Below, in pieces: positions 8,033 to 16,219 of a stretch of 24,666 nucleotides of DNA (its first letter is position 1; the number at the start of each line of letters is the position of its first letter). Below the pieces are notes generated by a model that saw nothing but the letters and a program-made list of their open reading frames with translations, did not search any database and was not told the DNA's origin. Position numbers and translations under genes: made by a program. The stretch covers positions 1 through 24,666 of the forward strand of contig CAZSVE010000044.1 in the NCBI GenBank assembly GCA_964610175.1, read 5' to 3'. The DNA is from CAZSVE01 sp964610175 (GTDB lineage Bacteria > Pseudomonadota > Gammaproteobacteria > HK1).

Positions 8033-8144
8033 AAAAGCCTCGCCTCGAACCAATGAAGCGTGATTTGGCATCAGTCAAAATAAAATCATTATTTTGTAAA
8101 ACTTCACTCATTTACGAACGATGAGCGAGAAACAGGCAAATTAA
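8033..8144 (+). repeat. R1 repeat, degraded
   Basis: CCTCGCCTCGAACCAATGAA and GATGAGCGAGAAACAGGCAA mark the two edges. The middle is diverged, the AAAGCA/TGCTTT stem is lost and the frame is broken. It ends 8 bp before the nagZ start codon, so its 3' edge occupies the nagZ ribosome-binding region. Confidence 0.8.
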
Positions 8145-8152
8145 TCGAGAAT

Positions 8153-9211
8153 ATGTCACTCGGTCCCATCATGTTCGACCTGCAGGGTCCCGAATTACTT
8201 ACCGAAGAGAAGGACCTGTTGTGCCACCCATTGGCTAGCGGAGTAATTCTGTTTAGCCGTAATTACCAGACCCCCGATCAACTCACCAATCTGGTAGCCG
8301 AGATCCACGGACTCAAAGAACCCAGACTATTGGTGGCGGTAGATCACGAAGGAGGAAGTGTACAACGGTTCCGGGATTCCTTTACGACCCTTCCGGCAGC
8401 GGCGCGTTTTGGTGAAATCCATGACCACGATCCCATCACGGCCTGCAATCTCGCTGAGCAATGCGGATGGCTCATGGCAGTAGAGCTTCGCGTACATGAT
8501 GTGGATTTCAGTTTTGCACCCGTACTGGATCTGGGGAAGGGGCGAAGCAAGGTGATTGGGAACCGCGCTTTTCACCGCGATCCGGAGATTGTCGCAAAAC
8601 TTGCAAAGTCGTTTTTACGAGGGGCGCGACAAGCGGGTATGGCGGCGGTGGGTAAACACTTTCCGGGACATGGTACGGTGGAGGCCGATTCGCACGTGGA
8701 TGTCCCCATCGACGAACGAACGCTGGAGACTATCTACTTGAAGGATCTGGTTCCCTTCGAGCAAATGATCCACGCAGGTCTGCCTGCCGTAATGCCGGCC
8801 CACGTAATCTATCCGAAGGTGGACGACAAACCCGCCGGCTTTTCGTCCGTGTGGTTGCGTTCCGTGCTTCGCAAGCAATTAGGCTTCGAGGGTGCCATAT
8901 TCAGTGACGACATCACCATGGCAGGAGCGGCAAAAGTGGGAGGGAGTCTCCATCGCGCTCGTGCTGCCCTGGACGCCGGCTGTGACATGGTGCTCGTGTG
9001 TAATGATCGCCAGGGCGTGCAAGACATTCTGGACGGATTGAAGAAATATCATAATCCGGTATCCGCAATCAGGCTTGCGCGCATGCACGGGCATGGACAA
9101 TATCATTGGGACGATCTGCTGTCCTGGGAAAATTATCGACAGGCAGCCTCCGCTATTTCCGCTTTGGAGCCGGAACCAGAGCTCGATCTACACGACGACG
9201 GACCGGCATGA
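8153..9211 (+). CDS. nagZ: Beta-N-acetylhexosaminidase (peptidoglycan recycling)
   Basis: This cytosolic glycoside hydrolase family 3 enzyme removes N-acetylglucosamine from anhydromuropeptides during cell-wall recycling. Diagnostic segments are GVILFSRNY (30-38), VAVDHEGGSVQRFR (61-74), the mobile catalytic loop GKHFPGHGTVEADSH (167-181, with the acid/base His/Asp), and FSDDITMAGA (250-259) with the nucleophile Asp, probably D252. The 352-residue length is normal. The N-terminus GPIMFDLQGPEL matches gammaproteobacterial NagZ, supporting the ATG at 8153, although no strong Shine-Dalgarno precedes it and the R1 edge lies there. It is a single gene with no ampG, ampD or nagK nearby. Confidence 0.96.
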   Translation: MSLGPIMFDLQGPELLTEEKDLLCHPLASGVILFSRNYQTPDQLTNLVAEIHGLKEPRLLVAVDHEGGSVQRFRDSFTTLPAAARFGEIHDHDPITACNLAEQCGWLMAVELRVHDVDFSFAPVLDLGKGRSKVIGNRAFHRDPEIVAKLAKSFLRGARQAGMAAVGKHFPGHGTVEADSHVDVPIDERTLETIYLKDLVPFEQMIHAGLPAVMPAHVIYPKVDDKPAGFSSVWLRSVLRKQLGFEGAIFSDDITMAGAAKVGGSLHRARAALDAGCDMVLVCNDRQGVQDILDGLKKYHNPVSAIRLARMHGHGQYHWDDLLSWENYRQAASAISALEPEPELDLHDDGPA

Positions 9212-9513
9212 TGGATCCCGTCGAATAGATTCCCCGACCACACTCGGAAAAAGTGGTTCTCCTTCGGAGAACAAAAATCCAAGTTTCGAAAAACACTTAT
9301 ATTTTTATTACTGTAAAGATATATTTATGCATCCTTGGAATTTCCAAGGAACTAGGCTTCTTGCGACATTGCGCTCGAAAAAATGTTCCTTCTTCGATGA
9401 AAAAACCAACTGGGAATGCTAGCAAGCGCTATTTTTGCCAACATGTTTGTCTCAACGCTTAGCCAAGTGCCTAGCCTCGAATTAGGATCGATCCACATCA
9501 GGTATCGAAAATC
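9212..9513. other. nagZ-nadK intergenic region
   Basis: About 300 bp with no convincing gene and no R1 copy. It contains a 7-bp-stem hairpin (GTTCTCC TTC GGAGAAC, 9256-9272) and a near-perfect 19-bp palindrome (9332-9350). The hairpin is followed by A, not T, on the plus strand, so it is not a good nagZ terminator. On the minus strand a T-run follows it, but no minus-strand gene ends here. Confidence 0.6.
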
Positions 9514-10386
9514 GTGTTCAAGAACATAGGATTAATCTGTAAACGTGACGATAATCGGATAGAACATACATTGGGGAAATTAATCCCATATCTCGATTCC
9601 CAACCGGTTAACGTATTCATCGATGTTGAAAATGCCCACACACATCCGGGAAAACAGGCAATTCTCATGGATCGAGAAAACTTGGGAAAAACTTGCGACT
9701 TGGTCATTGTCGTAGGTGGAGACGGTACCTTCTTGAATGCCGCGCGTTCACTTGCCGATTGCAATGCACGTGTACTCGGCATCAATCTTGGTCGTCTCGG
9801 GTTTCTTGCGGATGTTATGCCCACAAAAATGATAGATTGCCTTAAAGCTGTATTAAGAGGACACTTCGAGGAGGAAAAACGCTTTCTATTGAATACCGTT
9901 ATCGTTCGCAACAATAAACCGGTATTCGAGGTAGTCGTCTTTAATGACGTCGTAGCCCATAAGTGGCACATTGCACGACTAATCGCCTTCGAAGCATACA
10001 TCGATGCCCAATTGGTTTATAGCCAACGCGCCGACGGTTTAATCGTATCCACTCCAACAGGCTCTACGGCATATGCCCTCTCCAGTGGAGGGCCCATTTT
10101 ACACCCCAGTCTAAATGCTATAGTGCTCGTACCCATCTGCCCACACACCTTGAGTAACCGACCCATCGTGGTTGATGGCGGAAGCCTTGTCGAGATCGTA
10201 ATGGAGAAAAACGAACAGGCAGAGGCCTCTGTAACCTGCGATGGGCAAACCTCCATCGATCTAGAGCCTAGCGATAAAATCCTCATCCAAAAGCGAGACA
10301 AATGCCTGCATCTCATTCATCCCGTGGGACACAACTATTACACAACCCTACGAACAAAATTGAACTGGGACTGGCGAAAAGAATAG
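9514..10386 (+). CDS. nadK: NAD kinase
   Basis: Phosphorylates NAD to NADP using ATP or polyphosphate; cytosolic. Motifs are GGDGTFLNAA (68-77), GINLGRLGFL (89-98), NDVVAH (144-149) and PTGSTAYALSSGGP (181-194), all in family order. The length of 290 residues is typical. The start is GTG at 9514: the frame has a TAG at 9472 with no ATG between, and FKNIGLICKRDD is a normal N-terminus. AGG at about 9500 is a weak, distant Shine-Dalgarno. In E. coli-like genomes it sits near recN/grpE; here its neighbours are unrelated. Confidence 0.96.
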   Translation: MFKNIGLICKRDDNRIEHTLGKLIPYLDSQPVNVFIDVENAHTHPGKQAILMDRENLGKTCDLVIVVGGDGTFLNAARSLADCNARVLGINLGRLGFLADVMPTKMIDCLKAVLRGHFEEEKRFLLNTVIVRNNKPVFEVVVFNDVVAHKWHIARLIAFEAYIDAQLVYSQRADGLIVSTPTGSTAYALSSGGPILHPSLNAIVLVPICPHTLSNRPIVVDGGSLVEIVMEKNEQAEASVTCDGQTSIDLEPSDKILIQKRDKCLHLIHPVGHNYYTTLRTKLNWDWRKE

Positions 10387-10448
10387 TAAATTTCAATCAA
10401 AAAGAAAATATCTTACATTTCATTCAAGACAATCATATTATTCGGCTA

Positions 10449-10561
10449 CCTAGCGGAGCTTTGCCTCGAACCGACAAGGCATGATTCATGCATTGGCAAA
10501 GCAAAATTAGTGCTTCGTAAAACTCGACTCATTTGTGAAGCTGAGCGGGAAATAAACAAAT
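10449..10561 (+). repeat. R1 repeat, full length
   Basis: Starts CCTAGCGGAGCTTTGCCTCG and ends GAGCGGGAAATAAACAAATT. It has the longer GATTCATGCATTGG variant, shared with the copy at 1011-1117, which suggests two sublineages. It points with the flanking plus-strand genes. Confidence 0.93.
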
Positions 10562-10563
10562 TT

Positions 10564-10733
10564 TTCCCTCACCGGGAAAATATTCGACAAAACGATCAAA
10601 AAAATCCCACTGGTTCCCATGCGTAAGAACTTTTTTCCGAAAGCTGTAGCTTTCCAAAAACTACGCTCCCAAGCCAGCTCGGAAGCAAGCAAGTGAAGAT
10701 TTTGGTTCCGGCTATGTCGGGTTGGAGACTGGG
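10564..10733 (+). repeat. R2 repeat, copy A
   Basis: Begins TCCCTCACCGGGAAAATATT directly after R1 and ends near GGTTCCGGCTATGTCGGGTT. It aligns with the reverse complement of 7836-7996. The frame corresponding to copy B reads KKSHWFPC...FFRKL-stop-LSKNYAPK...FGSGYVGL. The peptide-level match with one stop suggests a decayed coding origin. Confidence 0.75.
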
Positions 10734-11013
10734 GATAGCAGACACATATACTGCAGGCGTACAATACCGAGTTAGTGACAAGGAAGAGTAACAGCAATAC
10801 GTCCACGGTCAATCACGCAGTGTCATATATAGAAATAACGCGAATAGAAAGTTGCAATACCCTCGTGCGTTTTCCAAGCCAACCGAACAGGATATTGGCC
10901 AATGCACACAACTCTTTGCAGAAAACGGATAAAAGGATAAGGGGAACTTGTTCAAGTTATTTCCGTGCAGCATTCGAGGCTGGGCCTGCCGACCAAAAAA
11001 CCACAAAACCAAA

Positions 11014-11022
11014 GAAGAGGAG
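11014..11022 (+). promoter_or_regulatory. Strong ribosome-binding site for the thiolase
   Basis: GAAGAGGAG lies 6 nt before the ATG at 11029 and fixes that start over in-frame alternatives further upstream. Confidence 0.85.
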
Positions 11023-11028
11023 AAAATA

Positions 11029-12219
11029 ATGACTAAATCTTCCGATCCTACTGTCATCATCGGTGCCGCACGCACGCCCATGGGAGGCATGAATGGTGGA
11101 TTATCCAGCGTAAGTGCACCACATCTCGGTGTCGATGCCATCCATGCCGCCCTAGAGCGATCCGGAATCGCACCCCATGATATCGAGGAGGTTATCATGG
11201 GTACAGTGCTACCTGCCGGCCAACAAGGGGCACCGGCCCGCCAAGCATCCCTTGGTGCTGGTATCCCGGCATCGGCCGGTTGCACCACCATCAACAAGAT
11301 GTGCAGCTCCGGTATGAAATCGGCCATGCTCTCAGACTATATCATTCAAATGGGCGGCCCAGCCATCCATGTAGCAGGCGGTATGGAGAGCATGAGCAAT
11401 GCGCCTTATCTGGTACTCAAAGGCCGCTTCGGCTACCGGCTTGGTCACGGCGAATTGAAGGATCACATGTTCTACGACGCACTGGAAGATCCGACTCACG
11501 ACGGTAAGCTTATGGGGTCCTTTGCGGAAGACAGCGCCGAGGCCTATCAATTTACACGGGAGATGCAAGATGACTTCGCTGTCCGTTCACTGGAACGGGC
11601 CAAAAAAGCCATCGAGGACGGTTTATTTAAAAAGGAAATCACCCCGGTTCTGGTAAAGAAGGGAAAAAAAGAACTTATAGTGGACACGGATGAACAACCG
11701 CTCAGTGCTTCTGCTGAGAAGATTCGCGCATTGAGGCCTGCTTTCCGAAAAGATGGAACAATCACAGCCGCGAATGCGAGTTCCATTTCCGATGGCGCAT
11801 CGGCGATGGTGCTCATGAAACGTTCGGAAGCCGAAAAGCGCGGGATAGCACCCATGGCTACCGTTATAGGCCACTCCACCTTCTCCCAGGTACCGGAACT
11901 CTTTACGACTTCACCGGTATTCGCCATCAAAAATCTCATGGAAAAAATTGGTTGGACAACGAAAGATGTCGATCTATGGGAAGTAAATGAAGCGTTTGCC
12001 GCCGTTGCAATGATAGCCATACATGACCATAACTTGTCAGCCGACATCGTTAACATACATGGTGGTGCTTGCGCACTGGGCCATCCGGTCGGATCATCTG
12101 GAAATCGCATCATCGTCACGCTGATCCATGCGTTAGAAAAATACGATCTAAAACGTGGTATCGCTGCACTTTGTGCTGCTGGCGGAGAAGCTACAGCATT
12201 TGCGATTGAGCGTAGCTAG
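11029..12219 (+). CDS. Acetyl-CoA C-acetyltransferase (thiolase)
   Basis: This condenses two acetyl-CoA to acetoacetyl-CoA, or the reverse. The length is 396 residues. The nucleophile Cys92 lies in NKMCSSGMKSAM, the NEAFA loop is present, His352 lies in GGACALGHPVGSSGNRI, and Cys382 in LCAAGGEATA, so the catalytic set is complete. The start at 11029 is fixed by GAGGAG. It stands alone with its own terminator; no phaB, phaC, hbd, atoDA or fadB adjoins. It could serve polyhydroxyalkanoate synthesis, acetoacetate use or short-chain beta-oxidation, and the context does not decide between them. Confidence 0.93.
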   Translation: MTKSSDPTVIIGAARTPMGGMNGGLSSVSAPHLGVDAIHAALERSGIAPHDIEEVIMGTVLPAGQQGAPARQASLGAGIPASAGCTTINKMCSSGMKSAMLSDYIIQMGGPAIHVAGGMESMSNAPYLVLKGRFGYRLGHGELKDHMFYDALEDPTHDGKLMGSFAEDSAEAYQFTREMQDDFAVRSLERAKKAIEDGLFKKEITPVLVKKGKKELIVDTDEQPLSASAEKIRALRPAFRKDGTITAANASSISDGASAMVLMKRSEAEKRGIAPMATVIGHSTFSQVPELFTTSPVFAIKNLMEKIGWTTKDVDLWEVNEAFAAVAMIAIHDHNLSADIVNIHGGACALGHPVGSSGNRIIVTLIHALEKYDLKRGIAALCAAGGEATAFAIERS

Positions 12220-12271
12220 CCTTGCGTAAATATATGCGCACAAAACATCTTTGAAACTGTGCATAAATAGA

Positions 12272-12301
12272 GGCGGCTTTATAAGCCGCCTTTTTATTTT
12301 T
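12272..12301 (+). terminator. Rho-independent terminator of the thiolase gene
   Basis: GGCGGCTT (12272-12279) pairs perfectly with AAGCCGCC (12283-12290) across a 3-nt loop, followed by TTTTTATTTTT. It lies about 50 bp after the thiolase stop and 40 bp beyond the end of the convergent dnaN. On the minus strand the T-run is weaker, but it may serve both. Confidence 0.93.
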
Positions 12302-12329
12302 CATTGGAAATAAATTAGATACCTGAAAG

Positions 12330-13445
12330 TCAGAATCTCACAGGCATTACTACGTACCGACAATTCTCCCTTCCCACTGGGGTTATCAAGCAACTACTGT
12401 CCGCACTCATCAAATATATCCTTATCTCCTCTGAGGGTATAACTCCAATAGCATCCAATAAATACGTAACATTAAATCCTATTTCAAAGTGCTCCCCACT
12501 ATAATCAATTTCAAGTTCATCCTCGGCTTCTTCCTGCTCTTGATTCCAGGTGCTTACGTGAAGAAAATTATTATCGAAAACCATTTTAACGGATCGATGA
12601 CTTTCGCTACATAAAATAGCAGATCGAGTCAATATTTGTTTCAACTTCTCTTTTTCCAAGCTGGCCTCTTTATTACACCGAGATAGATCAGGTAATACCC
12701 CTTTATATTCTGGATACCGCCCATCTATCAACTTAGTCGTAAATCTAGTGTTCAAAAATTCCACTTGTAGTGCATTATTTCCTATACATAGTTCCATTTC
12801 TTCGTCCCCATTCTCCAACATCCTTGCCAATTCCCTTATTGCTTTTCTGGGAACAATAATTCGTAAGATATCATCTTCCACTCCTGTTCGAACACTAAAT
12901 TCCGCCAAGGCCAATCGATGACCATCTGTTGCTATAGCAGATATATTCTCCTCGGATATCTCCAGTAGTAATCCATTCAACCAATACCGTACATCTTGAT
13001 GGGCTATCGCAAATTGTGTCAATTCAATCAGATTCTTTATATTCCCTTGTTGGGTTTTTATCCTGATTCCTTCCATTATGGGATCGGTATTTGGATAAGT
13101 GATAGCAGGAAGCGTTCCAAGAACAAAGCGACTTTTCCCTGAGCGAATAGTTGCCCTTTCTTTTCCTTGTTCTTGAATAAACTCAAGTTCTTCTTCCAGC
13201 AAAAGACTTTGACAAATATCGAGGAACTTTCGTCCAGATACAGTCGTTTCACCAAATTCATCGATCGTCGATTCCACACTCGTAACCAATTCCATTTCCA
13301 TATCGGTTCCCGTCACCGATAAAATGTCATTTTTGGCTACCAATAAAACATTCGACAAGATGGGCGAAGTCTGTCGTTGTTCGATAATACCATTAGCACG
13401 CGACAATGGCTCTCGCAACTTTTCGGGAGCAATAATAAATTTCAT
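12330..13445 (-). CDS. dnaN: DNA polymerase III beta subunit (sliding clamp)
   Basis: A ring-shaped processivity clamp that holds DNA polymerase III on DNA. The 371-residue length from the ATG at 13445 is close to the usual 366. The N-terminus MKFIIAPEKLREPLS and the C-terminus YVVMPVRF are typical of the beta clamp; the segments ILSNVLLVA, GRKFLDICQSL and ATDGHRLALAE mark the three clamp domains. An ATG at 13499 would add 18 residues and was rejected because they do not fit the family and would overlap a DnaA box. The Shine-Dalgarno is poor. It follows dnaA on the same strand, but the usual recF-gyrB do not follow; a convergent thiolase does. Confidence 0.97.
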   Translation of the reverse strand: MKFIIAPEKLREPLSRANGIIEQRQTSPILSNVLLVAKNDILSVTGTDMEMELVTSVESTIDEFGETTVSGRKFLDICQSLLLEEELEFIQEQGKERATIRSGKSRFVLGTLPAITYPNTDPIMEGIRIKTQQGNIKNLIELTQFAIAHQDVRYWLNGLLLEISEENISAIATDGHRLALAEFSVRTGVEDDILRIIVPRKAIRELARMLENGDEEMELCIGNNALQVEFLNTRFTTKLIDGRYPEYKGVLPDLSRCNKEASLEKEKLKQILTRSAILCSESHRSVKMVFDNNFLHVSTWNQEQEEAEDELEIDYSGEHFEIGFNVTYLLDAIGVIPSEEIRIYLMSADSSCLITPVGRENCRYVVMPVRF

Positions 13446-13642
13446 TATTTCTAACTTGTATTTGTAGTTATTAGAGGTGACTTCGATTGTGAATAACAAT
13501 ATTTTTTACTATTCATTCAGTAGGTTACAATAGTGATATCTTCTGTATATCTTGTAATTCGGTGGTGAACAACATCCCTCTCAACTTGTGGATAACTTTC
13601 TTCCTTCCTAGTGATTTTTACGATATCCACAACTAATTCACA
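13446..13642. promoter_or_regulatory. DnaA-box cluster between dnaA and dnaN (candidate oriC or dnaN control region)
   Basis: This is an AT-rich gap of about 197 bp. Using the TTWTNCACA consensus there is TTATTCACA on the minus strand at 13488-13496 and TTATCCACA (perfect) on the minus strand at 13587-13595. On the plus strand there are ATATCCACA at 13623-13631 (one mismatch) and TAATTCACA at 13634-13642 (one mismatch). A, T-rich sequence lies at about 13497-13560. Such clusters beside dnaA usually mark an origin or an autoregulated promoter. I found no comparable cluster upstream of dnaA. Confidence 0.6.
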
Positions 13643-15001
13643 TCAACTGCGTAGGGTTCTCAACAAGATCGTATAGTCTTCTTCCATACCAGGATCATTT
13701 TTTCTCAACTCGTCTATTTTTCTACAAGAATGCAACACTGTCGTATGATCTCTGCCACCAAACGCATCTCCGATTTCCGGTAAGCTATTATTTGTTAATT
13801 CTTTAGCTAAAGTTATAGCCATTTGCCTTGGTCGTGTAATGGAACGAGTGCGTCGTTTTGATATCAGATCGGCAATACGAACCTTGTAATATTGTGCTAC
13901 GGTTTTTTGAATATTTTCGATAGTGACTGATTTTACTTGTAATGCCAGTAGATCTTTCAATGCTTCTTTTGTAAGCGGTATCGTGATGGGTTTTCTTGTG
14001 AAATTAGCACTGGCAATAACTCGTCGCAGGGCACCCTCCAATTCTCTGACATTCGATCGAATCCATTTAGCAATGAAAAAAGCTACATCATTAGGTAGTA
14101 TAACCCGCGCTAGGCTGGCTTTTTTCATTAAAATCGCTTGGCAGGTTTCAATATCCGGTGGCTCTATGGCTACAGTAAGCCCCCAACCGAATCGAGAGCG
14201 CAATCTTTCTTCCAATCCTTCCACTTTTTTCGGGTAACGATCACAGGTCAATACAATTTGTTGTTGATCTTCAAGAAGTGCATTGAATGTATGGAAGAAT
14301 TCTTCTTGTGATCGATCTTTTCCGGCAAAGAATTGAATATCGTCGATTAGAAGCGTGTCGATGGATCGATAAAACTTTTTGAAGTTGTTGATTGCATTAT
14401 GTTGTAAAGCTTTTACCATGTCGGCGACAAAGCGTTCGGAATGTAAATAGACTACTTTTTTCTTGGGGTGATTTTCTATGATCCGGTGGCCTATCGCGTG
14501 CATCAAATGCGTTTTTCCAAGGCCTACGCCTCCGTAAATCAGTAATGGATTGTATGCTTCACCTGGATTATCCGCTACCTGAAAAGAAGCTGCTTTGGCG
14601 AGTTGATTCGATTTCCCTTCCACGAACCCGTCGAATGTAAAATCACTCCGTAATCCGGTTCCTTTTCTACCTATTTGAATTTCACGTTTTTCATACGTCT
14701 TGGGTTCTTCGACAGGAGGTCCTCGAGTGTCGATGAGATTTGTTTCCTCGGTTTCGCGTGTACCGACTTCTACGAATATCTCTGGGCTTCCTGTTTCTCG
14801 ATCAAGAGTAGTTATAACTTTGACGATTTGTGAGATAAGGTGTTCGCGTACCCAATCTCGAATGAATTCGTTGGGCGCTAAAAGCGTTAGTGAGTCTTTT
14901 TCTTCAATGGCATGGAGCGGAAGAATCCAAGTGTTGAATTGGTACTCTGGAAGTTCCATTTTCAACCGGTCTGTACATTGTTTCCACAGTGTGTAATCCA
15001 A
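13643..15001 (-). CDS. dnaA: Chromosomal replication initiator DnaA
   Basis: This AAA+ ATPase binds DnaA boxes and melts oriC. The 452-residue product has domain I (DYTLWKQCTDRLKMELP...FNTWILPL), a short linker at about 85-115, Walker A GGVGLGKT (157-164), Walker B LLIDDIQ (217-223) followed by FFAGKDRSQEEFFHTFN, and the C-terminal DNA-binding signature GGRDHTTVLHSCRKI. The start is TTG at 15001, supported by AAGGAG about 10 nt upstream and by the match of the N-terminus to gammaproteobacterial DnaA; no ATG is suitable. dnaN follows about 200 bp downstream after DnaA boxes. No rpmH lies upstream, unlike many relatives. Confidence 0.98.
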   Translation of the reverse strand: MDYTLWKQCTDRLKMELPEYQFNTWILPLHAIEEKDSLTLLAPNEFIRDWVREHLISQIVKVITTLDRETGSPEIFVEVGTRETEETNLIDTRGPPVEEPKTYEKREIQIGRKGTGLRSDFTFDGFVEGKSNQLAKAASFQVADNPGEAYNPLLIYGGVGLGKTHLMHAIGHRIIENHPKKKVVYLHSERFVADMVKALQHNAINNFKKFYRSIDTLLIDDIQFFAGKDRSQEEFFHTFNALLEDQQQIVLTCDRYPKKVEGLEERLRSRFGWGLTVAIEPPDIETCQAILMKKASLARVILPNDVAFFIAKWIRSNVRELEGALRRVIASANFTRKPITIPLTKEALKDLLALQVKSVTIENIQKTVAQYYKVRIADLISKRRTRSITRPRQMAITLAKELTNNSLPEIGDAFGGRDHTTVLHSCRKIDELRKNDPGMEEDYTILLRTLRS

Positions 15002-15011
15002 ATCGCGGGTA

Positions 15012-15017
15012 CTCCTT
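15012..15017 (-). promoter_or_regulatory. Shine-Dalgarno that decides the TTG start of dnaA
   Basis: AAGGAG on the minus strand, with a spacer of about 10 nt before TTG, supports the rare start codon. Confidence 0.75.
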
Positions 15018-15137
15018 AGCCGCTTAGGGCGCTACTTCGACGAGCATATTGATAACAAGATGCATTTGTTTATATTCGTAACGTTTTATTTTCGTTGATC
15101 TTTTTGTTGCAGGTGTATCGGGAACCTGTCGATATCA

Positions 15138-15163
15138 CAGCATGCATGTTTGGATGCATGTTG
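15138..15163. repeat. Inverted repeat / hairpin upstream of dnaA
   Basis: CAGCATGCAT (15138-15147), loop GTTTGG, ATGCATGTTG (15154-15163): ten pairs including one G-T wobble. No T-run follows on either strand, so it is not a simple terminator. A protein-binding site or RNA element is possible. Confidence 0.6.
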
Positions 15164-15747
15164 CCCAAAGTTGCCATAAAAGTGCGTGGTGCGCGGCAAT
15201 GTTCGGTTCCTCATCTTCTCTTTCATCGTCCCGGATAACGAAAGACCATTGCCATGAAAGCATGTTATGCGGAGCAATGACCCAGGTCCGATTTCTACCT
15301 TATCTTTCATTCTTGGAGATGGCAAAGAGCATTCGATGTGGCCTATTGTTATGAGTAGTATATCCGCTTACTCCTTGCAGAAAGAGATTTCCAGCTGGCA
15401 CTTTTTCACTCTGTTGAGATGATCATCGAGGGGATGGTAGTAACGAATTCTCCGTATTTGGCAGTATCCCCCGTGTCTAGTCGTAGCGTAGGTACGCCAA
15501 CCCGGAGAGTTTGTACGTCATTATCACTTCTTCAACGGTTCTGCCTCGGTAAGGCCTACCTTCGTAATTTCGATGGTGCTGGGACCGTATCATAATGGCT
15601 GCTTTTGGCTGACATAACCAGTTTCGATTATTGTGCTTGTGTGATCGATATACTATCGTCTATTTCTACTTCATGTGCCTATGGAAGTCATCAGGGCGTT
15701 GGTTTGGACTTTTTGCATCGGTTCGATGAATAAGGTTGGTAACGAGC

Positions 15748-16215
15748 ATGTCTACCGAGATTGAACGCAAATTTTTAGTAGCTAACGATGGTTGGCGATC
15801 TTCGGCGTCCGAGGGGACCCATTATCGGCAAGGATATTTTCCGAATTCGAAGACTTGCTCCGTGCGCGTTCGGATAGCGGGAGACAAGGCAACGCTGAAT
15901 ATAAAAGGGGCAACGCTGAATGTTACCCGTGATGAATACGAATATCCCATATCACGGAATGATGCTGAAGAGATGCTGACCTTGTTTTGCGAACGGCCCT
16001 TTATTGAAAAGACTCGTTATTTAGTTAGAAATGGCACTCACACGTGGGAAGTGGATGTATTCGAAGGCGAAAATGCCGGGTTGATTGTAGCCGAGATCGA
16101 ACTTTCTCACGAGAACGAAGTATTCGAGATTCCCTCTTGGGTTGGTCGAGACGTTTCCAACGAACCACGTTACTATAATGTTTGTTTGCGTGAACATCCG
16201 TACAAAGACTGGTAG
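15748..16215 (+). CDS. CYTH-domain protein (probable inorganic tri/polyphosphatase)
   Basis: The product is 155 residues. It opens with MSTEIERKFLV, the ExExK signature (E4, E6, K8) of the CYTH fold. Charged strands follow that fit a triphosphate tunnel (RVRIAGDKATLNIKG, RDEYEYPI, KTRYLV, WEVDVFEGENAGLIVAEIEL). By family knowledge, stand-alone bacterial CYTH proteins of this size are usually Mg-dependent tripolyphosphatases; a few are class IV adenylate cyclases or thiamine triphosphatases. The start at 15748 is chosen for the signature; an in-frame TTG at 15736 is less likely. It is convergent with pepN, with 4 bp between stops and no terminator of its own. There is no adjacent CHAD domain or polyphosphate kinase. 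Confidence 0.88.
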   Translation: MSTEIERKFLVANDGWRSSASEGTHYRQGYFPNSKTCSVRVRIAGDKATLNIKGATLNVTRDEYEYPISRNDAEEMLTLFCERPFIEKTRYLVRNGTHTWEVDVFEGENAGLIVAEIELSHENEVFEIPSWVGRDVSNEPRYYNVCLREHPYKDW

Positions 16216-16219
16216 CGTC

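Larger units (their letters stand above)
7627..8152. other. Divergent intergenic region with R2 and R1 repeats
   Basis: The region between the CHAT cluster (minus) and nagZ (plus) holds an R2 copy (7836-7996) and a decayed R1 copy (8033-8144). The minus-strand frame 7968-7627 is open, but its first 45 residues (KKSRWFP...FGSGYTGLGF) are R2-derived. Confidence 0.55.
10387..11028. other. Intergenic region with adjacent R1 and R2 copies, upstream of the thiolase
   Basis: About 640 bp. R1 (10449-10561) is followed directly by R2 (10564-10733). The remaining 10740-11012 shows no gene, and the thiolase promoter is probably there. It contains several TA-rich stretches but no box I would commit to. 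Confidence 0.6.
15002..15747. other. Long gap between divergent dnaA and the CYTH gene
   Basis: About 740 bp with no R1 or R2 copy and no convincing gene. It holds a 10-bp-stem hairpin at 15138-15163. It must carry the dnaA promoter and probably the CYTH promoter. I found no good match to TTWTNCACA here. Short frames in it have no Shine-Dalgarno and no family resemblance. rpmH, often found here, is absent. Confidence 0.6.

Noticed and set aside
9256..9272. Terminator for nagZ
   Set aside because: The hairpin is good but is followed by AAAAA, not T, on the plus strand.
15086..15325. A 79-residue minus-strand gene upstream of dnaA
   Set aside because: No ribosome-binding site or family resemblance, and it crosses the 15138-15163 hairpin.
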